Assembly: GCA_025936205.1 (NCBI GenBank)
Contig: JAICTU010000057.1
Span: forward strand, 1 to 26,000
Direction of reading: 5' to 3'
From: Polyangiaceae bacterium
GTDB taxonomy: Bacteria > Myxococcota > Polyangia > Polyangiales > Polyangiaceae
Length of the DNA: 26,000 nt
Position numbers and translations under genes: made by a program. The notes under the pieces were generated by a model. That model made no database searches. It worked only from the letters and a program-made list of their open reading frames with translations, and was not told where the DNA came from. Shown piece after piece: positions 1-7,707 of this stretch. Each line of letters begins with the position of its first letter. The first letter of the stretch is position 1.

Positions 1-734
1 CCACGTTGATCGAGCCCACGTCGGGCAACACCGGTATCGCGCTGGCCATGATCGCGGCTGCGCGCGGTTATGAGCTGATGCTGACCATGCCCGAGGCCAT
101 GAGCAAGGAGCGGGTGTCGCTGCTCAAGGCCTACGGCGCCCAAGTGGTGCTGACGCCCGGTACGTTGATGCGCGAGGCCGTGGCGCGTGCAGAGCAGCTC
201 GGAAAAGAAACGCCGGGCGCAGTGCTGCTCCGGCAGTTCGACAATCCCGCCAATCCGGCGATTCACGCCGCCACGACCGGGCCCGAGATCTTGCGCGACA
301 CGCGCGGGCGGCTGGATCTCTTCGTGGCCGGCATCGGCACCGGCGGGACCATCACCGGCGTTTGCCGCACGCTGAAGCCGCTGTTGCCCGGGTTGGTGAG
401 CGTGGGGGTAGAGCCCGCCGGGGCCGCGGTGCTCTCCGGCGGCACGCCGGCGCAGCATCACATTCAGGGCATCGGCGCCGGGTTCATCCCCAAGGTGCTG
501 GATCGCAATATGGTCGATCAGGTCGTGGCCATCACGGATGAGGAAGCCTTCTCCGCGGCGCGGCGCCTGACGCGCGCGGAAGGCGTGCTGGCGGGCATCT
601 CGTCCGGCGCCGCCATGGCCGCCGTGTTCAAGCTGGCGCAACAGGCGCGCTGGCACGGCAAGCGCTGTGTGGTGATGCTTCCGGACAGCGGCGAGCGCTA
701 CGTGTCGACGACGTTGTTCGGTCGAATGAGCTGA
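1..734 (+). CDS. cysK: Cysteine synthase (O-acetylserine sulfhydrylase), 3' part
   Basis: PLP-dependent beta-replacement enzyme that makes L-cysteine from O-acetylserine and sulfide in the cytosol. The frame is open from the window edge (first full codon at 3), so the start and the N-terminal part with the PLP-binding lysine lie outside. The visible protein begins at TLIEPTSGNTGIALA, the substrate-binding TSGNTG loop. It then shows the glycine-rich GIGTGGTITG phosphate-binding segment, the HxIQGIGAGFIP stretch and the AGISSGAA motif. The end (PDSGERYVSTTLF) is the normal C-terminus of the family, so only about 70 N-terminal residues are missing. The TGA is at 732-734. The gene converges on the outer-membrane protein gene with only 23 bp between stops. 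CysK and the cystathionine beta-synthase-like branch are hard to separate without the N-terminus, but the motifs favour CysK. Confidence 0.93.
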   Translation, partial: TLIEPTSGNTGIALAMIAAARGYELMLTMPEAMSKERVSLLKAYGAQVVLTPGTLMREAVARAEQLGKETPGAVLLRQFDNPANPAIHAATTGPEILRDTRGRLDLFVAGIGTGGTITGVCRTLKPLLPGLVSVGVEPAGAAVLSGGTPAQHHIQGIGAGFIPKVLDRNMVDQVVAITDEEAFSAARRLTRAEGVLAGISSGAAMAAVFKLAQQARWHGKRCVVMLPDSGERYVSTTLFGRMS

Positions 735-757
735 GGCGCTGCCGCAGAGCGCGGCCG

Positions 758-1789
758 TCACTCGCCGGAGATGCCGAGCGACTCGACGTGGTAGCGCAGT
801 CCAACGAAGAACGCCGTGGCTCCCTGGTCGCCCAGGATGCGGCGCACCGAGGCGTCGAACGAGAATTCCTTGGAGACGTAGCCAAGACCGCCGCTCAGCG
901 CGTGGCTTTTCTGGCCGTCGTCATAGCGGTAGCCGAGACGGATCGGGTACTGGCCGCCAGCGAGGTACTCGAAGCCGCCCATGCCGCGCAGCTTGGTCTG
1001 GTCGTAGGTGGTGAGGTCGCCGACGAGATCGGCCTCGACGGTGAACAGGTTCGAGCCGAATCCAATGCCGCCGCCGAGCAGCATCGGTAAGAGGCCGTGG
1101 CCTGGATCGGTGAGGTTGTTGCCCACCAAGGAGATTTGCACGTTGTCTCCGGCGCGGATCGTGATGCCGGCGTCGAACGTGATGTCCTTGACCATGCTCT
1201 TCTTGCTCTGGCCGCTGGAGGCGACGCTGGGCGGGGGCAGGTCGAGACCGCGCGGGAAGCCGTCTTCCTTCAAATCCAGGTAGCGCGCCGAGGCTCCGAC
1301 CAAGACGCGGTCCGAGAGCGGAAAACCAAGGCCGAAGCGCAGGTCGAGCGCATGCCGATCCACGCCATCCGGATCCTGAAACAACCAGTTCGCCGAGACG
1401 CCACCCGCCAGATGCGAGCGGCTCACCACCGAGTCGACGATGCTCGCGCCGTAGGACTGCCGATTGGCCCCCGTCCAGAACTGGGCGAGGCCACCCATGT
1501 GGTAGACGCGCGTGGCCGCGAGGTTGGCAGGATTGTCTTGCAGCGCTTCGAGCGAATTACTGAACGCACGCAACGCTCCGCCCATCGCGGCGATGCGTGG
1601 CGTTTCCAGCTCGGAGTAGTTGTAGCCAATCTCGGGCGGCAACTTGCTCGGGTCGGCATGGCTCCGCCCGGACAACAACAGGGCAGCCAGGCTCAGGCTA
1701 CACGCGGAAACGCGGGCGATGCGCAAACTACGACGCCCATAGACCAGTCCCCGAGCGTTTGGCAACAAAACCAGCGGCTGCCCCACCAC
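758..1789 (-). CDS. Exported outer-membrane beta-barrel protein (PorV/TraF-like)
   Basis: Predicted secreted beta-barrel protein of unknown substrate. A hydrophobic signal segment (ACSLSLAALLLSG) is followed by a Ser-His-Ala cleavage site just before DPSKLPPEIGYNYSE. The mature protein starts with an MGGALRAFSNSLEALQDNPA segment, a layout shared by PorV/PorQ, TraF-like and FadL-type barrels. After it come alternating amphipathic strands and a C-terminal strand rich in aromatics (FFVGLRYHVESL). The start is uncertain. The frame extends to a TTG at 1873, but that adds residues before the signal peptide that look non-coding. I prefer the GTG at 1789 (343 residues). A TTG at 1726 would give a signal peptide of normal length (24 residues). 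No convincing ribosome binding site decides between them. The family assignment is by pattern only. Confidence 0.72.
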   Translation of the reverse strand: MVGQPLVLLPNARGLVYGRRSLRIARVSACSLSLAALLLSGRSHADPSKLPPEIGYNYSELETPRIAAMGGALRAFSNSLEALQDNPANLAATRVYHMGGLAQFWTGANRQSYGASIVDSVVSRSHLAGGVSANWLFQDPDGVDRHALDLRFGLGFPLSDRVLVGASARYLDLKEDGFPRGLDLPPPSVASSGQSKKSMVKDITFDAGITIRAGDNVQISLVGNNLTDPGHGLLPMLLGGGIGFGSNLFTVEADLVGDLTTYDQTKLRGMGGFEYLAGGQYPIRLGYRYDDGQKSHALSGGLGYVSKEFSFDASVRRILGDQGATAFFVGLRYHVESLGISGE

Positions 1790-2334
1790 CCGCCGTGAGG
1801 GTAGTCTTGCCCCAACCCCAAAAACACGCGAAACCCCAGGCTTCGAGGGAGCAAGCGGCCACAAATGCCTCAAATGCCGACCTGCCGGCGCGTCAGCAAG
1901 CTCGCCCAGCTCGCGCTGTCAAACCAGCCCCGACGCGGCTGACGCGCGGGGCCCACCCTACCCGCGCCGTTCTCGCGCCAGCGACTTTCGCTCGCGCGGG
2001 AAACGCAGACTCAGCGAACTGGGTGCGCTGCACGAAACCGAGCGCAACGGAAACACGACAAGCCGATCTCGCCCCCGCTGTGCAACAAAAAACCGCGTGA
2101 CAAATCTCACGGCAACGCCTGCTTGGAGTCGACGATCACACGGGTCATTGGTGACGCAGTCTGCTCGCGACCACACGCGCGTTTCCTCGTGTGATGGAAC
2201 GCGCGGAACATGCGCGAGACGTTGGTCAATATCTAGAAGAGCGCCGCGCGTCTCTAGATCACCTGCACGCGAAAGTGATCGCAGAGCGAGATGATGCGAG
2301 AACAAATTTTGAAATCTAGACTCTTGACGCTGTG

Positions 2335-2346
2335 AAACCGCGGTTT
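2335..2346. promoter_or_regulatory. Perfect 12-bp palindrome, possible operator
   Basis: AAACCGCGGTTT is a perfect dyad. It lies between a TTGACG hexamer (2324-2329) and a weak TGATGC hexamer 17 bp downstream. If these hexamers formed a promoter, the palindrome would cover its spacer and act as a repressor site. This is inference from spacing only. Confidence 0.25.
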
Positions 2347-2506
2347 TGATGCGATGACAAATCGGGCTGGCGTAAACATGCACGGAGCACGAATTCGCTC
2401 GTGAACCGAATCCTGTCAGAGTTTCATCACTTACTTGGCAGGTGGGGTGTCCAGCAACGCACGCGAGACTGCACGCATGTCCGTACGTGATTTTTATTCG
2501 ACGGTT

Positions 2507-2535
2507 TTGACGCCAGATCGTCACCGATCAAAAAT
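2507..2535 (+). promoter_or_regulatory. Possible sigma-70-like promoter toward dnaA
   Basis: TTGACG (2507-2512, 5/6 to the -35 consensus) and AAAAAT (2530-2535, 4/6 to the -10 consensus) are separated by 17 bp in an AT-rich patch on the + strand. A transcript starting near 2542 would carry a leader of about 600 nt before dnaA, or would express the 2562 frame first. This is weak, consensus-only evidence. Confidence 0.22.
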
Positions 2536-2561
2536 CGTCCATTGAAGCCCCTCACTCGAGG

Positions 2562-3047
2562 ATGCTAGGTGACTCTCTCGTTTGGAGTTCTCGACCAGCG
2601 ATGTCAGGCGATACCACCTCGAGCGACACGACCTGGGCCCGTGCTGCCCGTTCGGTCGATAAGCTCGACATGACTGCCGAAGACGGTGCTGCGAACCATT
2701 GGACCGCCAGTGATCTGGATGGCCGCGATCTGGATCGTAGTGCTCGTACTGGTTGTGCTCTAGCTACCCGTGGGATGACCGAGTACGTGGGGGCTGCTCA
2801 TGAAGCGACTGCTGATGCGAAGGCGGCTGCGGAAGTCGCCACGGACGCGTTGTTCTCGCTGCCCACTGTTGTTCTGCGCGCGGGCGCGGATTGGCTGCTG
2901 GTCGACCGGACTTGTTCTGTTGCGACTGCATCCCGGTCTCCGTTGTTGAAGAGCCTCGCGGCGCTGGGGGGCGCTGGCGCGAGCTTCGAAAAGGTCGTCC
3001 GGTCTGGTGAGCGCTGCTCACCGTACGGCGGCTCGACTCCGCGTTAG
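2562..3047 (+). CDS. Doubtful hypothetical ORF upstream of dnaA
   Basis: A 161-residue open frame starting at ATG 2562 and ending at TAG 3045-3047. I recognise no domain. The product is rich in Ala, Thr, Asp and Ser, with no signal peptide or membrane segment. Codon use differs from every confident gene here: many codons end in T (GCT, CGT, ACT, GTT, TCT), whereas the neighbours overwhelmingly end in G or C. A GAGG directly abuts the ATG, too close for a normal ribosome binding site. It could be a real gene of foreign or relaxed composition, the decayed remnant of one, or leader/origin DNA that happens to be open. I favour non-coding or decayed. Confidence 0.2.
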   Translation: MLGDSLVWSSRPAMSGDTTSSDTTWARAARSVDKLDMTAEDGAANHWTASDLDGRDLDRSARTGCALATRGMTEYVGAAHEATADAKAAAEVATDALFSLPTVVLRAGADWLLVDRTCSVATASRSPLLKSLAALGGAGASFEKVVRSGERCSPYGGSTPR

Positions 3048-3142
3048 CCCTTCGCGTTCGCCTCGGGGGCTCGCAGCATGGATGTGCAGCGAGTCCTGTG
3101 GGGCTGTTTTGACCCACCCTCTTGTCCAAACAGCTTGATGTA

Positions 3143-4954
3143 ATGAACGTCTCACCTGAAGCGATCGATACTTGGCAGCGTGCATTGCAGAAGGCTCGTC
3201 TGCGCTCACCAGCGTCTTTCGATCAGTGGTTCTCGAGCGTGCAATTCGACGGCCTGTGTGACGGAGTTCTCGGCTTGACAGCTCGCGACGAGTTCGTCCG
3301 CGATTGGGTGAAAACCCATTTCTTGCCGGCCATGCTCACAGATCTCGGCGACGAGTTGGAGCAGCTGAGCCTCGAGCAGAAGTGTGTCGCGCAGAAGAGC
3401 GCGGCGGAGGCCGACGATGATGAAGCTCCGTCGAGCAGCTCCGGAACTGCGAGCGGCAGCAATCCAGGAATTCGCGTCGACTGGCGCATCTCCAGCCAGC
3501 TCTCGGCCCCCATTGGCACCTTGCCGTCGGCAGCGGAGAGGCCTGCGCCGAGCACCATCCCGCCCCCGCCGCCCAGCAGCACGCGCTGGCGTGAACCGGG
3601 AGCCCGTGAAACAGGAGCTCGTGAAACAGGCTTGCGCGCGACGCTCGCGGATTTTCCCGATGGGCTCCCGCAGCGCTCCAGCTTGCCGCCCGCGTTGGTG
3701 CAGCCGAATACCCAGCAGGGCGTTGCTCAGCCGAGTGCCTCGCCGTTGAATGCCTTGCAGCCGAGTGCCCCGAGCTCCCTTGCCCCGAGTTCCAGGCCCG
3801 CGCTCGCGCTGGTCGCTTCCGAGTCGGGCTCGCGGGACTCGGAGCCGCCGCGCTCCACGCGCCGTCCGCCGGGCGATGGCTCGGGCTCGGCGCGTCCGCC
3901 GGCGCGCCCCATTCCCAGCCTCAAGGGTGGCGATCCGATCAATCCCAAGCACACCTTCCCGAACTTCGTCGTCGGTCCCTCGAACGAGCTGGCCTATGCC
4001 GCGGCAGTGGCCTCGGCCGCCGTCGGCGGTCCTCGCTACAATCCGCTCTTCATCTGCGGCGGTACGGGTCTCGGCAAGACGCACCTGGCGCACTCGATCG
4101 CCCACCGGCTGATGGACGAGAAGGAGGCGCGTGTCTTGTACGTCTCCGCCGAGCGCTTCACGAACGAGTTCATCGAGGCGCTGCAGCACCACCGCATGGA
4201 GGAGTTCCGCACCCGCTACCGCCGCAATTGCGACGCGCTGCTCGTGGACGACATCCAGTTCCTGGCGGGCCGCGAACAGACGCAGGAGGAGTTCTTCCAC
4301 ACCTTCAACGCCCTGCGCGACGCCGACAAGCCGATCGTCGTCACCTCGGACAAGTACCCGCAAGAGCTGCAGCGCATGCCGGAACGGCTGATCTCGCGCT
4401 TCACCAGCGGGCTGGTCGCTGACGTACAAACGCCGGCGCTGGAAACCCGCGTCGCCATCGTGCGCAAGAAGGCTACCCTCGAGGGTATCCCGCTGCTCGA
4501 CGACGTGGCGGTGCTGCTCGCGCAGACCATCAAGAGCAACGTGCGCGAGCTGGAAGGTGCGCTGATCCGTCTGGCAGCCAAGTCATCGCTGCTCGGGCGC
4601 CCCATCGATCTCGAGTTCGCGCAGAGCGAGCTATCACTCGTCTCGCCGCTCAAGGCCGACCAGAGCAGCGTGGAAGACATCCAGCGCGCGGTCTGCAGCC
4701 ATTTCAGCTTCTCCAACGCGGAGCTGCTCAGCAAAGACCGCCACAAGAGCCTGGCTTTCGCGCGCCAGGTGGCGATGGACCTGTGCCGTCAGCGGCTGAA
4801 GTGCAGCTTCCCCGAGCTCGGGCGCGCTTTCGGCAACCGCGATCACACCACGGTGATGAGCGCCTGCCGTCGCGTCGAGTCCCTGCGCCGTCAGGATCCG
4901 GAGGTGAACGCGCACCTCCAGGCCATCGAAAACAAGCTCGCCTCCGAGGGCTGA
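3143..4954 (+). CDS. dnaA: Chromosomal replication initiator protein DnaA
   Basis: AAA+ initiator that binds DnaA boxes at oriC, melts DNA and loads the replicative helicase. With the ATG at 3143 the protein is 603 residues. It begins MNVSPEAIDTWQRALQKAR, the usual distance before the domain I Trp. The frame continues up to a TTG at 3122, but neither start has a strong ribosome binding site. Domain I covers about residues 1-80. Domain II is very long (about 85-265), rich in Pro/Ser/Ala/Arg and of low complexity. Domain III carries Walker A GGTGLGKT (306-313) and Walker B LLVDD (about 366-370). Domain IV has the DNA-binding signature DHTTVMSACRRVE (from 567). The protein is longer than the roughly 450-470 residues of most DnaA proteins, entirely because of domain II. 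The next gene is dnaK, convergent after 2 bp, rather than dnaN. Confidence 0.97.
   Translation: MNVSPEAIDTWQRALQKARLRSPASFDQWFSSVQFDGLCDGVLGLTARDEFVRDWVKTHFLPAMLTDLGDELEQLSLEQKCVAQKSAAEADDDEAPSSSSGTASGSNPGIRVDWRISSQLSAPIGTLPSAAERPAPSTIPPPPPSSTRWREPGARETGARETGLRATLADFPDGLPQRSSLPPALVQPNTQQGVAQPSASPLNALQPSAPSSLAPSSRPALALVASESGSRDSEPPRSTRRPPGDGSGSARPPARPIPSLKGGDPINPKHTFPNFVVGPSNELAYAAAVASAAVGGPRYNPLFICGGTGLGKTHLAHSIAHRLMDEKEARVLYVSAERFTNEFIEALQHHRMEEFRTRYRRNCDALLVDDIQFLAGREQTQEEFFHTFNALRDADKPIVVTSDKYPQELQRMPERLISRFTSGLVADVQTPALETRVAIVRKKATLEGIPLLDDVAVLLAQTIKSNVRELEGALIRLAAKSSLLGRPIDLEFAQSELSLVSPLKADQSSVEDIQRAVCSHFSFSNAELLSKDRHKSLAFARQVAMDLCRQRLKCSFPELGRAFGNRDHTTVMSACRRVESLRRQDPEVNAHLQAIENKLASEG
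3599..3628 (+). repeat. Two tandem 15-bp repeats in dnaA domain II
   Basis: Units GGAGCCCGTGAAACA (3599-3613) and GGAGCTCGTGAAACA (3614-3628) differ at one base and encode repeated GARET peptides in the disordered linker. In-frame 15-bp units can expand or contract without breaking the gene. Confidence 0.8.
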
Positions 4955-4956
4955 GC

Positions 4957-6804
4957 TCAGCCCGCGGCTTCCTGGGCGGCGTCGCCGCCGTACATGCTCT
5001 CTGCGATCGCGAAGGTCGCCGCTTCGAGCTGGGCGTAGGCCTGGCGCATCGTGGCCATGTCGGCGCCACTCTCCAGCGCGTGCTTCAGGGCCTCCACGTG
5101 CTGGCGCACGCCCTCGGATGCCTGCTCGCTGATCAAGTCGGCGTAGCCCTCGAGCGCCTGCTCGGAGGTGTAGATCAGCGTCTTGGCCTGGTTGCTGAGC
5201 TCGGCCAGCTCCCGCCGCAGCTTGTCCGTTTCCTTGAAGCGGTCGCCCTCCTCCACCAGCCCGGCGATCTCGTCCGTGCTCAGGCCGCTCGTCGGCCGCA
5301 CCTCGATCGACTGGCTGCGCTGAGTGCCGAGATCGGTGGCTTCGACGGAGAGAATGCCGTTCTCGTCGACGCGGAAGGTGACTTTGATCTTGGGCACGCC
5401 GCGCGGCGCTGGGGGGATGCCGGTGAGATCGAAGTTGGCCAGGCTGCGGTTGTCGGCGGCCATCTCGCGCTCGCCCTGCAGCACGTGGATCGGCACCTGC
5501 GGCTGGTTGTCGATGCTGGTCGTGAAGATTTCGCTCTGCTCGGTGGGGATGGTGGTGTTGCGCGGGAGCAGCACGGTGAAGATGCCGCCGCCCGTTTCCA
5601 CCCCGATCGAGAGCGGGGTCACGTCGAGCAGCAAGACCTCCTGGATCTCGCCCGAGAGCGCTGCCGCCTGAATCGCGGCGCCGCAGGCCACCACCTCGTC
5701 GGGATTCACGCCCTTGTGCGGCTGCTTGCCGAAGAAGGACTGCACGGCGCGCTGCACGGCCGGCATGCGCGTCATACCGCCCACCAGCACGACCTGATGG
5801 ATCTCGGAGGTGTCGATGCCCGAATCCTCGAGCACCTTGCGGCAGCAATCGACGGTGCGCTCCACCAGATCCGCCGTCCAGATCTCCAGCTCGCTGCGCT
5901 TGAGCGTGCGCTCCAGGTGCAGTGGCCCCGTCTTGCCGGTGGCAATGAACGGGATGTTCACTTCCGTATCGAGCGACGATGAGAGCTCGTGCTTGGCGCG
6001 CTCCGCCGCTTCCCGCAGGCGCTGCAGGGCCATGCGATCGAGGCGCAGGTCGACGTCGTACTTGGCTTTGAACTCCTCGGCGAGGTGGTCGATGATGCGG
6101 ACGTCGAAGTCTTCACCGCCGAGGTGCGTGTCGCCGCCCGTGGCCTTGACGCTGAACACGCCCTTGTCGATATCGAGCAGAGAGATATCGAAGGTGCCGC
6201 CGCCGAGATCGTACACCGCGACGCGCTCGGATGCGTTCTGCTCCAGCCCGTAAGCGAGCGCCGCCGCCGTGGGCTCGTTCAGGATGCGCTTGATGTTGAG
6301 GCCGGCGATCGCGCCGGCGTCCTTGGTGGCCTGGCGCTGGGCATCGTCGAAGTAAGCGGGCACCGTGACGATCGCCTCTGTGACGGGCTCGCCCAGGAAG
6401 GCTTCGGCCACGTCACGCAGCAGACCCAGGATGATGCCCGAGACCTCGGGCGGCGACATCTCGTGGCCATTGACGTCGAGCCAGGCATCGCCGTTCTCGT
6501 GGCGCGCCACCTTGTAGGGCACCGACGTGGCGTGCTTCTGCACGTCCTCATCGTCGAACTTGCGACCCATGAGGCGCTTGACCGCAAAGATGGTGTTGGT
6601 GGCATTGCTGGTCGCCTGGCGTTTGGCGACCTGTCCCACCAGGCGCTCGCCCGTGGCCGTGAAGCCCACGACGGAAGGGGTGGTTCGGGCGCCATCCGCG
6701 TTCGGGATCACCTTGATCTCCGGTCGCCCGTCAGCGCCGGTGCCCTCGAGGACACACACGCACGAGTTGGTCGTACCGAGGTCGATGCCTATTATCTTGC
6801 CCAT
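4957..6804 (-). CDS. dnaK: Hsp70 chaperone DnaK
   Basis: ATP-dependent Hsp70 chaperone that folds and protects proteins together with DnaJ and GrpE in the cytosol. It has 615 residues starting with ATG at 6804, close to normal length. It begins MGKIIGIDLGTTNSCV (phosphate-1 loop). It also shows the VPAYFDDAQRQATKDAG segment, the second phosphate loop AVYDLGGGTFDIS, the adenosine motif VLVGGMTRMPAVQ, and the interdomain linker within EVLLLDVTPLSIGVET. The substrate-binding beta domain follows (NTTIPTEQSEIFTT), then a helical lid. It ends GGDAAQEAAG and lacks the acidic EEVK-type tail of the E. coli protein. grpE lies 161 bp upstream on the same strand, so the two probably form a heat-shock unit. 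No dnaJ is in the window. The stop is 2 bp from the dnaA stop, leaving no room for a terminator between them. Confidence 0.97.
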   Translation of the reverse strand: MGKIIGIDLGTTNSCVCVLEGTGADGRPEIKVIPNADGARTTPSVVGFTATGERLVGQVAKRQATSNATNTIFAVKRLMGRKFDDEDVQKHATSVPYKVARHENGDAWLDVNGHEMSPPEVSGIILGLLRDVAEAFLGEPVTEAIVTVPAYFDDAQRQATKDAGAIAGLNIKRILNEPTAAALAYGLEQNASERVAVYDLGGGTFDISLLDIDKGVFSVKATGGDTHLGGEDFDVRIIDHLAEEFKAKYDVDLRLDRMALQRLREAAERAKHELSSSLDTEVNIPFIATGKTGPLHLERTLKRSELEIWTADLVERTVDCCRKVLEDSGIDTSEIHQVVLVGGMTRMPAVQRAVQSFFGKQPHKGVNPDEVVACGAAIQAAALSGEIQEVLLLDVTPLSIGVETGGGIFTVLLPRNTTIPTEQSEIFTTSIDNQPQVPIHVLQGEREMAADNRSLANFDLTGIPPAPRGVPKIKVTFRVDENGILSVEATDLGTQRSQSIEVRPTSGLSTDEIAGLVEEGDRFKETDKLRRELAELSNQAKTLIYTSEQALEGYADLISEQASEGVRQHVEALKHALESGADMATMRQAYAQLEAATFAIAESMYGGDAAQEAAG

Positions 6805-6866
6805 TCCCGCTCTTGGCGGCCGCTTTCCGAGGGCGCGCCGAGCGTCAGTACGGCAAGACTCCCCAA

Positions 6867-6888
6867 CTCGCGTAGTGCAACACGCGAG
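6867..6888. promoter_or_regulatory. Inverted repeat upstream of dnaK, possible operator
   Basis: CTCGCGT (6867-6873) and ACGCGAG (6882-6888) are perfect 7-bp arms separated by 8 bp, about 60 bp upstream of the dnaK start. The architecture is operator-like. The sequence is not the HrcA/CIRCE element (TTAGCACTC-N9-GAGTGCTAA), so any repressor would be different. It could also form an RNA hairpin in the leader. Confidence 0.35.
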
Positions 6889-6900
6889 AGGTGTTTTGAG

Positions 6901-6958
6901 GCGGCGCCTACCTGGGCGCCGCTAGCCTACATCAAGCGCCAGCCTGCATCCGGCAGGC
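6901..6958 (-). terminator. Two hairpins between grpE and dnaK
   Basis: GCGGCGCC/GGCGCCGC (6901-6922, 6-nt loop) and GCCTGC/GCAGGC (6942-6958, 5-nt loop) lie just after the grpE stop on the minus strand. Neither is followed by a T-run, so classical intrinsic termination is doubtful. They may attenuate transcription or protect a processed grpE 3' end. Two near-identical copies of CCTACATCA(A/G)GCG flank the second hairpin. Confidence 0.35.
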
Positions 6959-6965
6959 GCCTACA

Positions 6966-7553
6966 TCAGGCGTCTTTGGGAGGCGGCGAGGAGGGCGATG
7001 CCGCCTTGGACACCACGACCAGCGCCGGCCGCATCAGGCGGCCCTGCCAGCGGTAACCCGGCTGCAGCTCCGTCACGATGGCGCCTGGCGGCACCTCGGT
7101 GCTCACCACGTGCTGGACCGCCTCGTGCTCGGCGGGATCGAACGCCTTGCCTACCGTCTGCACGCGCTCGATGCCGAGCCCGCCCAGCGTGTCCTGGAAC
7201 TGGCGCATCACCAGCTTGATGCCGTCCGCCAGCGCCTTCACGTCGGAGGCGGCGCCCGCATGGGCGACCGCGCGCTCCAGGTTGTCAAACGTGGGCAGGA
7301 GCGAGCGCACGAGGTTCTCCTGGACGCGCTTTTCCGCCTCCTCCAGGTCGCGCCGCGAGCGCTTCCGGAAATTGTCGAAGTCGGCCGCGGTGCGCAGCAG
7401 GCGGTCCTTCAGCTTCGCGACTTCGACCTCGGGCCCGTCGGGGGCCGGCGCCACGGGTGTGGCTACCTCCGCCGGGGTTTTGGCTTCTGCCGGGGGGGCC
7501 TCACTCTTCGTGGACCCGTTTTCCGCCTTCTGGGGATCGCTCTCGGTGCTCAC
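6966..7553 (-). CDS. grpE: Nucleotide exchange factor GrpE
   Basis: Homodimeric cochaperone that releases ADP from DnaK. It has 195 residues with a GTG start at 7553. The first 45 residues are an Ala/Pro/Glu-rich disordered tail. After that comes the long coiled-coil helix (VAKLKDRLLRTAADFDNFRKRSRRDLEEAE), carrying the family's DFDNFRKR motif. The helical linker (LLPTFDNLERAV) follows, then the C-terminal beta-wing domain that contacts DnaK (FDPAEHEAVQHV, then GYRWQGRLMRPALVVVSK). It lies upstream of dnaK on the same strand, the usual order grpE-dnaK. It is divergent from the helicase gene, and the 154-bp gap between them holds inverted repeats and a TATAGT hexamer on the minus strand close to the start. 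Confidence 0.95.
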   Translation of the reverse strand: MSTESDPQKAENGSTKSEAPPAEAKTPAEVATPVAPAPDGPEVEVAKLKDRLLRTAADFDNFRKRSRRDLEEAEKRVQENLVRSLLPTFDNLERAVAHAGAASDVKALADGIKLVMRQFQDTLGGLGIERVQTVGKAFDPAEHEAVQHVVSTEVPPGAIVTELQPGYRWQGRLMRPALVVVSKAASPSSPPPKDA

Positions 7554-7625
7554 GGCTGACCGTCACTATAACCACTCCTCGCGCGACGCAACGTGGAAGT
7601 CCCAACTATGGCCCAATGGCCGAGC

Positions 7626-7661
7626 CAGGATGCGGGGATCCCGCAGAAATGCCGCATCCTG
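7626..7661. promoter_or_regulatory. 10-bp inverted repeat with inner GC palindrome, grpE/pcrA promoter region
   Basis: CAGGATGCGG (7626-7635) and CCGCATCCTG (7652-7661) are perfect arms. Overlapping the left arm is the palindrome TGCGGG-GAT-CCCGCA (7631-7645). The two structures share bases, so an RNA could switch between them. The site lies between the divergent grpE and helicase genes. It resembles the palindromes at 12960-12976 and 17591-17607. Confidence 0.45.
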
Positions 7662-7707
7662 CAAAACCGGTTGAGAGCCGCCGGGCGCAGGGGTACCCAA
7701 GCTGGCA

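Larger units (their letters stand above)
1790..3142. other. Long upstream region of dnaA, candidate oriC/regulatory DNA
   Basis: The longest stretch without a clear gene, between the outer-membrane protein gene and dnaA. It is less GC-rich than its surroundings, with AT-rich patches near 2290-2360 and 2485-2545 that could serve as unwinding DNA. It contains TCTAGA three times (2232, 2253, 2315), a perfect 12-bp palindrome AAACCGCGGTTT (2335-2346), and GCGCGTT/AACGCGC arms near 2177-2207. The octamer GACAAATC occurs twice, near 2099 and 2356. I found no consensus DnaA box (TTATCCACA with one mismatch). The nearest is TTGTCCAAA at 3122-3130, two mismatches away, right at the dnaA 5' end. Origins often lie beside dnaA, so oriC is plausible but unproven. 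A weak open frame (2562-3047) lies inside and is listed separately. Confidence 0.4.

Noticed and set aside
1958..2524. 188-codon minus-strand frame in the dnaA upstream region
   Set aside because: No domain, mixed composition and no ribosome binding site. It crosses the AT-rich patches and motifs that look regulatory.
3122..3130. TTGTCCAAA as a DnaA box
   Set aside because: It has two mismatches to TTATCCACA, stands alone and has no cluster around it. It is too weak to call.
3206..4429. 407-codon minus-strand frame over dnaA
   Set aside because: It is an antisense shadow of dnaA, Arg-rich and without a recognisable domain.
6867..6888. CIRCE/HrcA operator before dnaK
   Set aside because: A dyad is present, but its arms (CTCGCGT/ACGCGAG) and 8-bp spacer do not match TTAGCACTC-N9-GAGTGCTAA.
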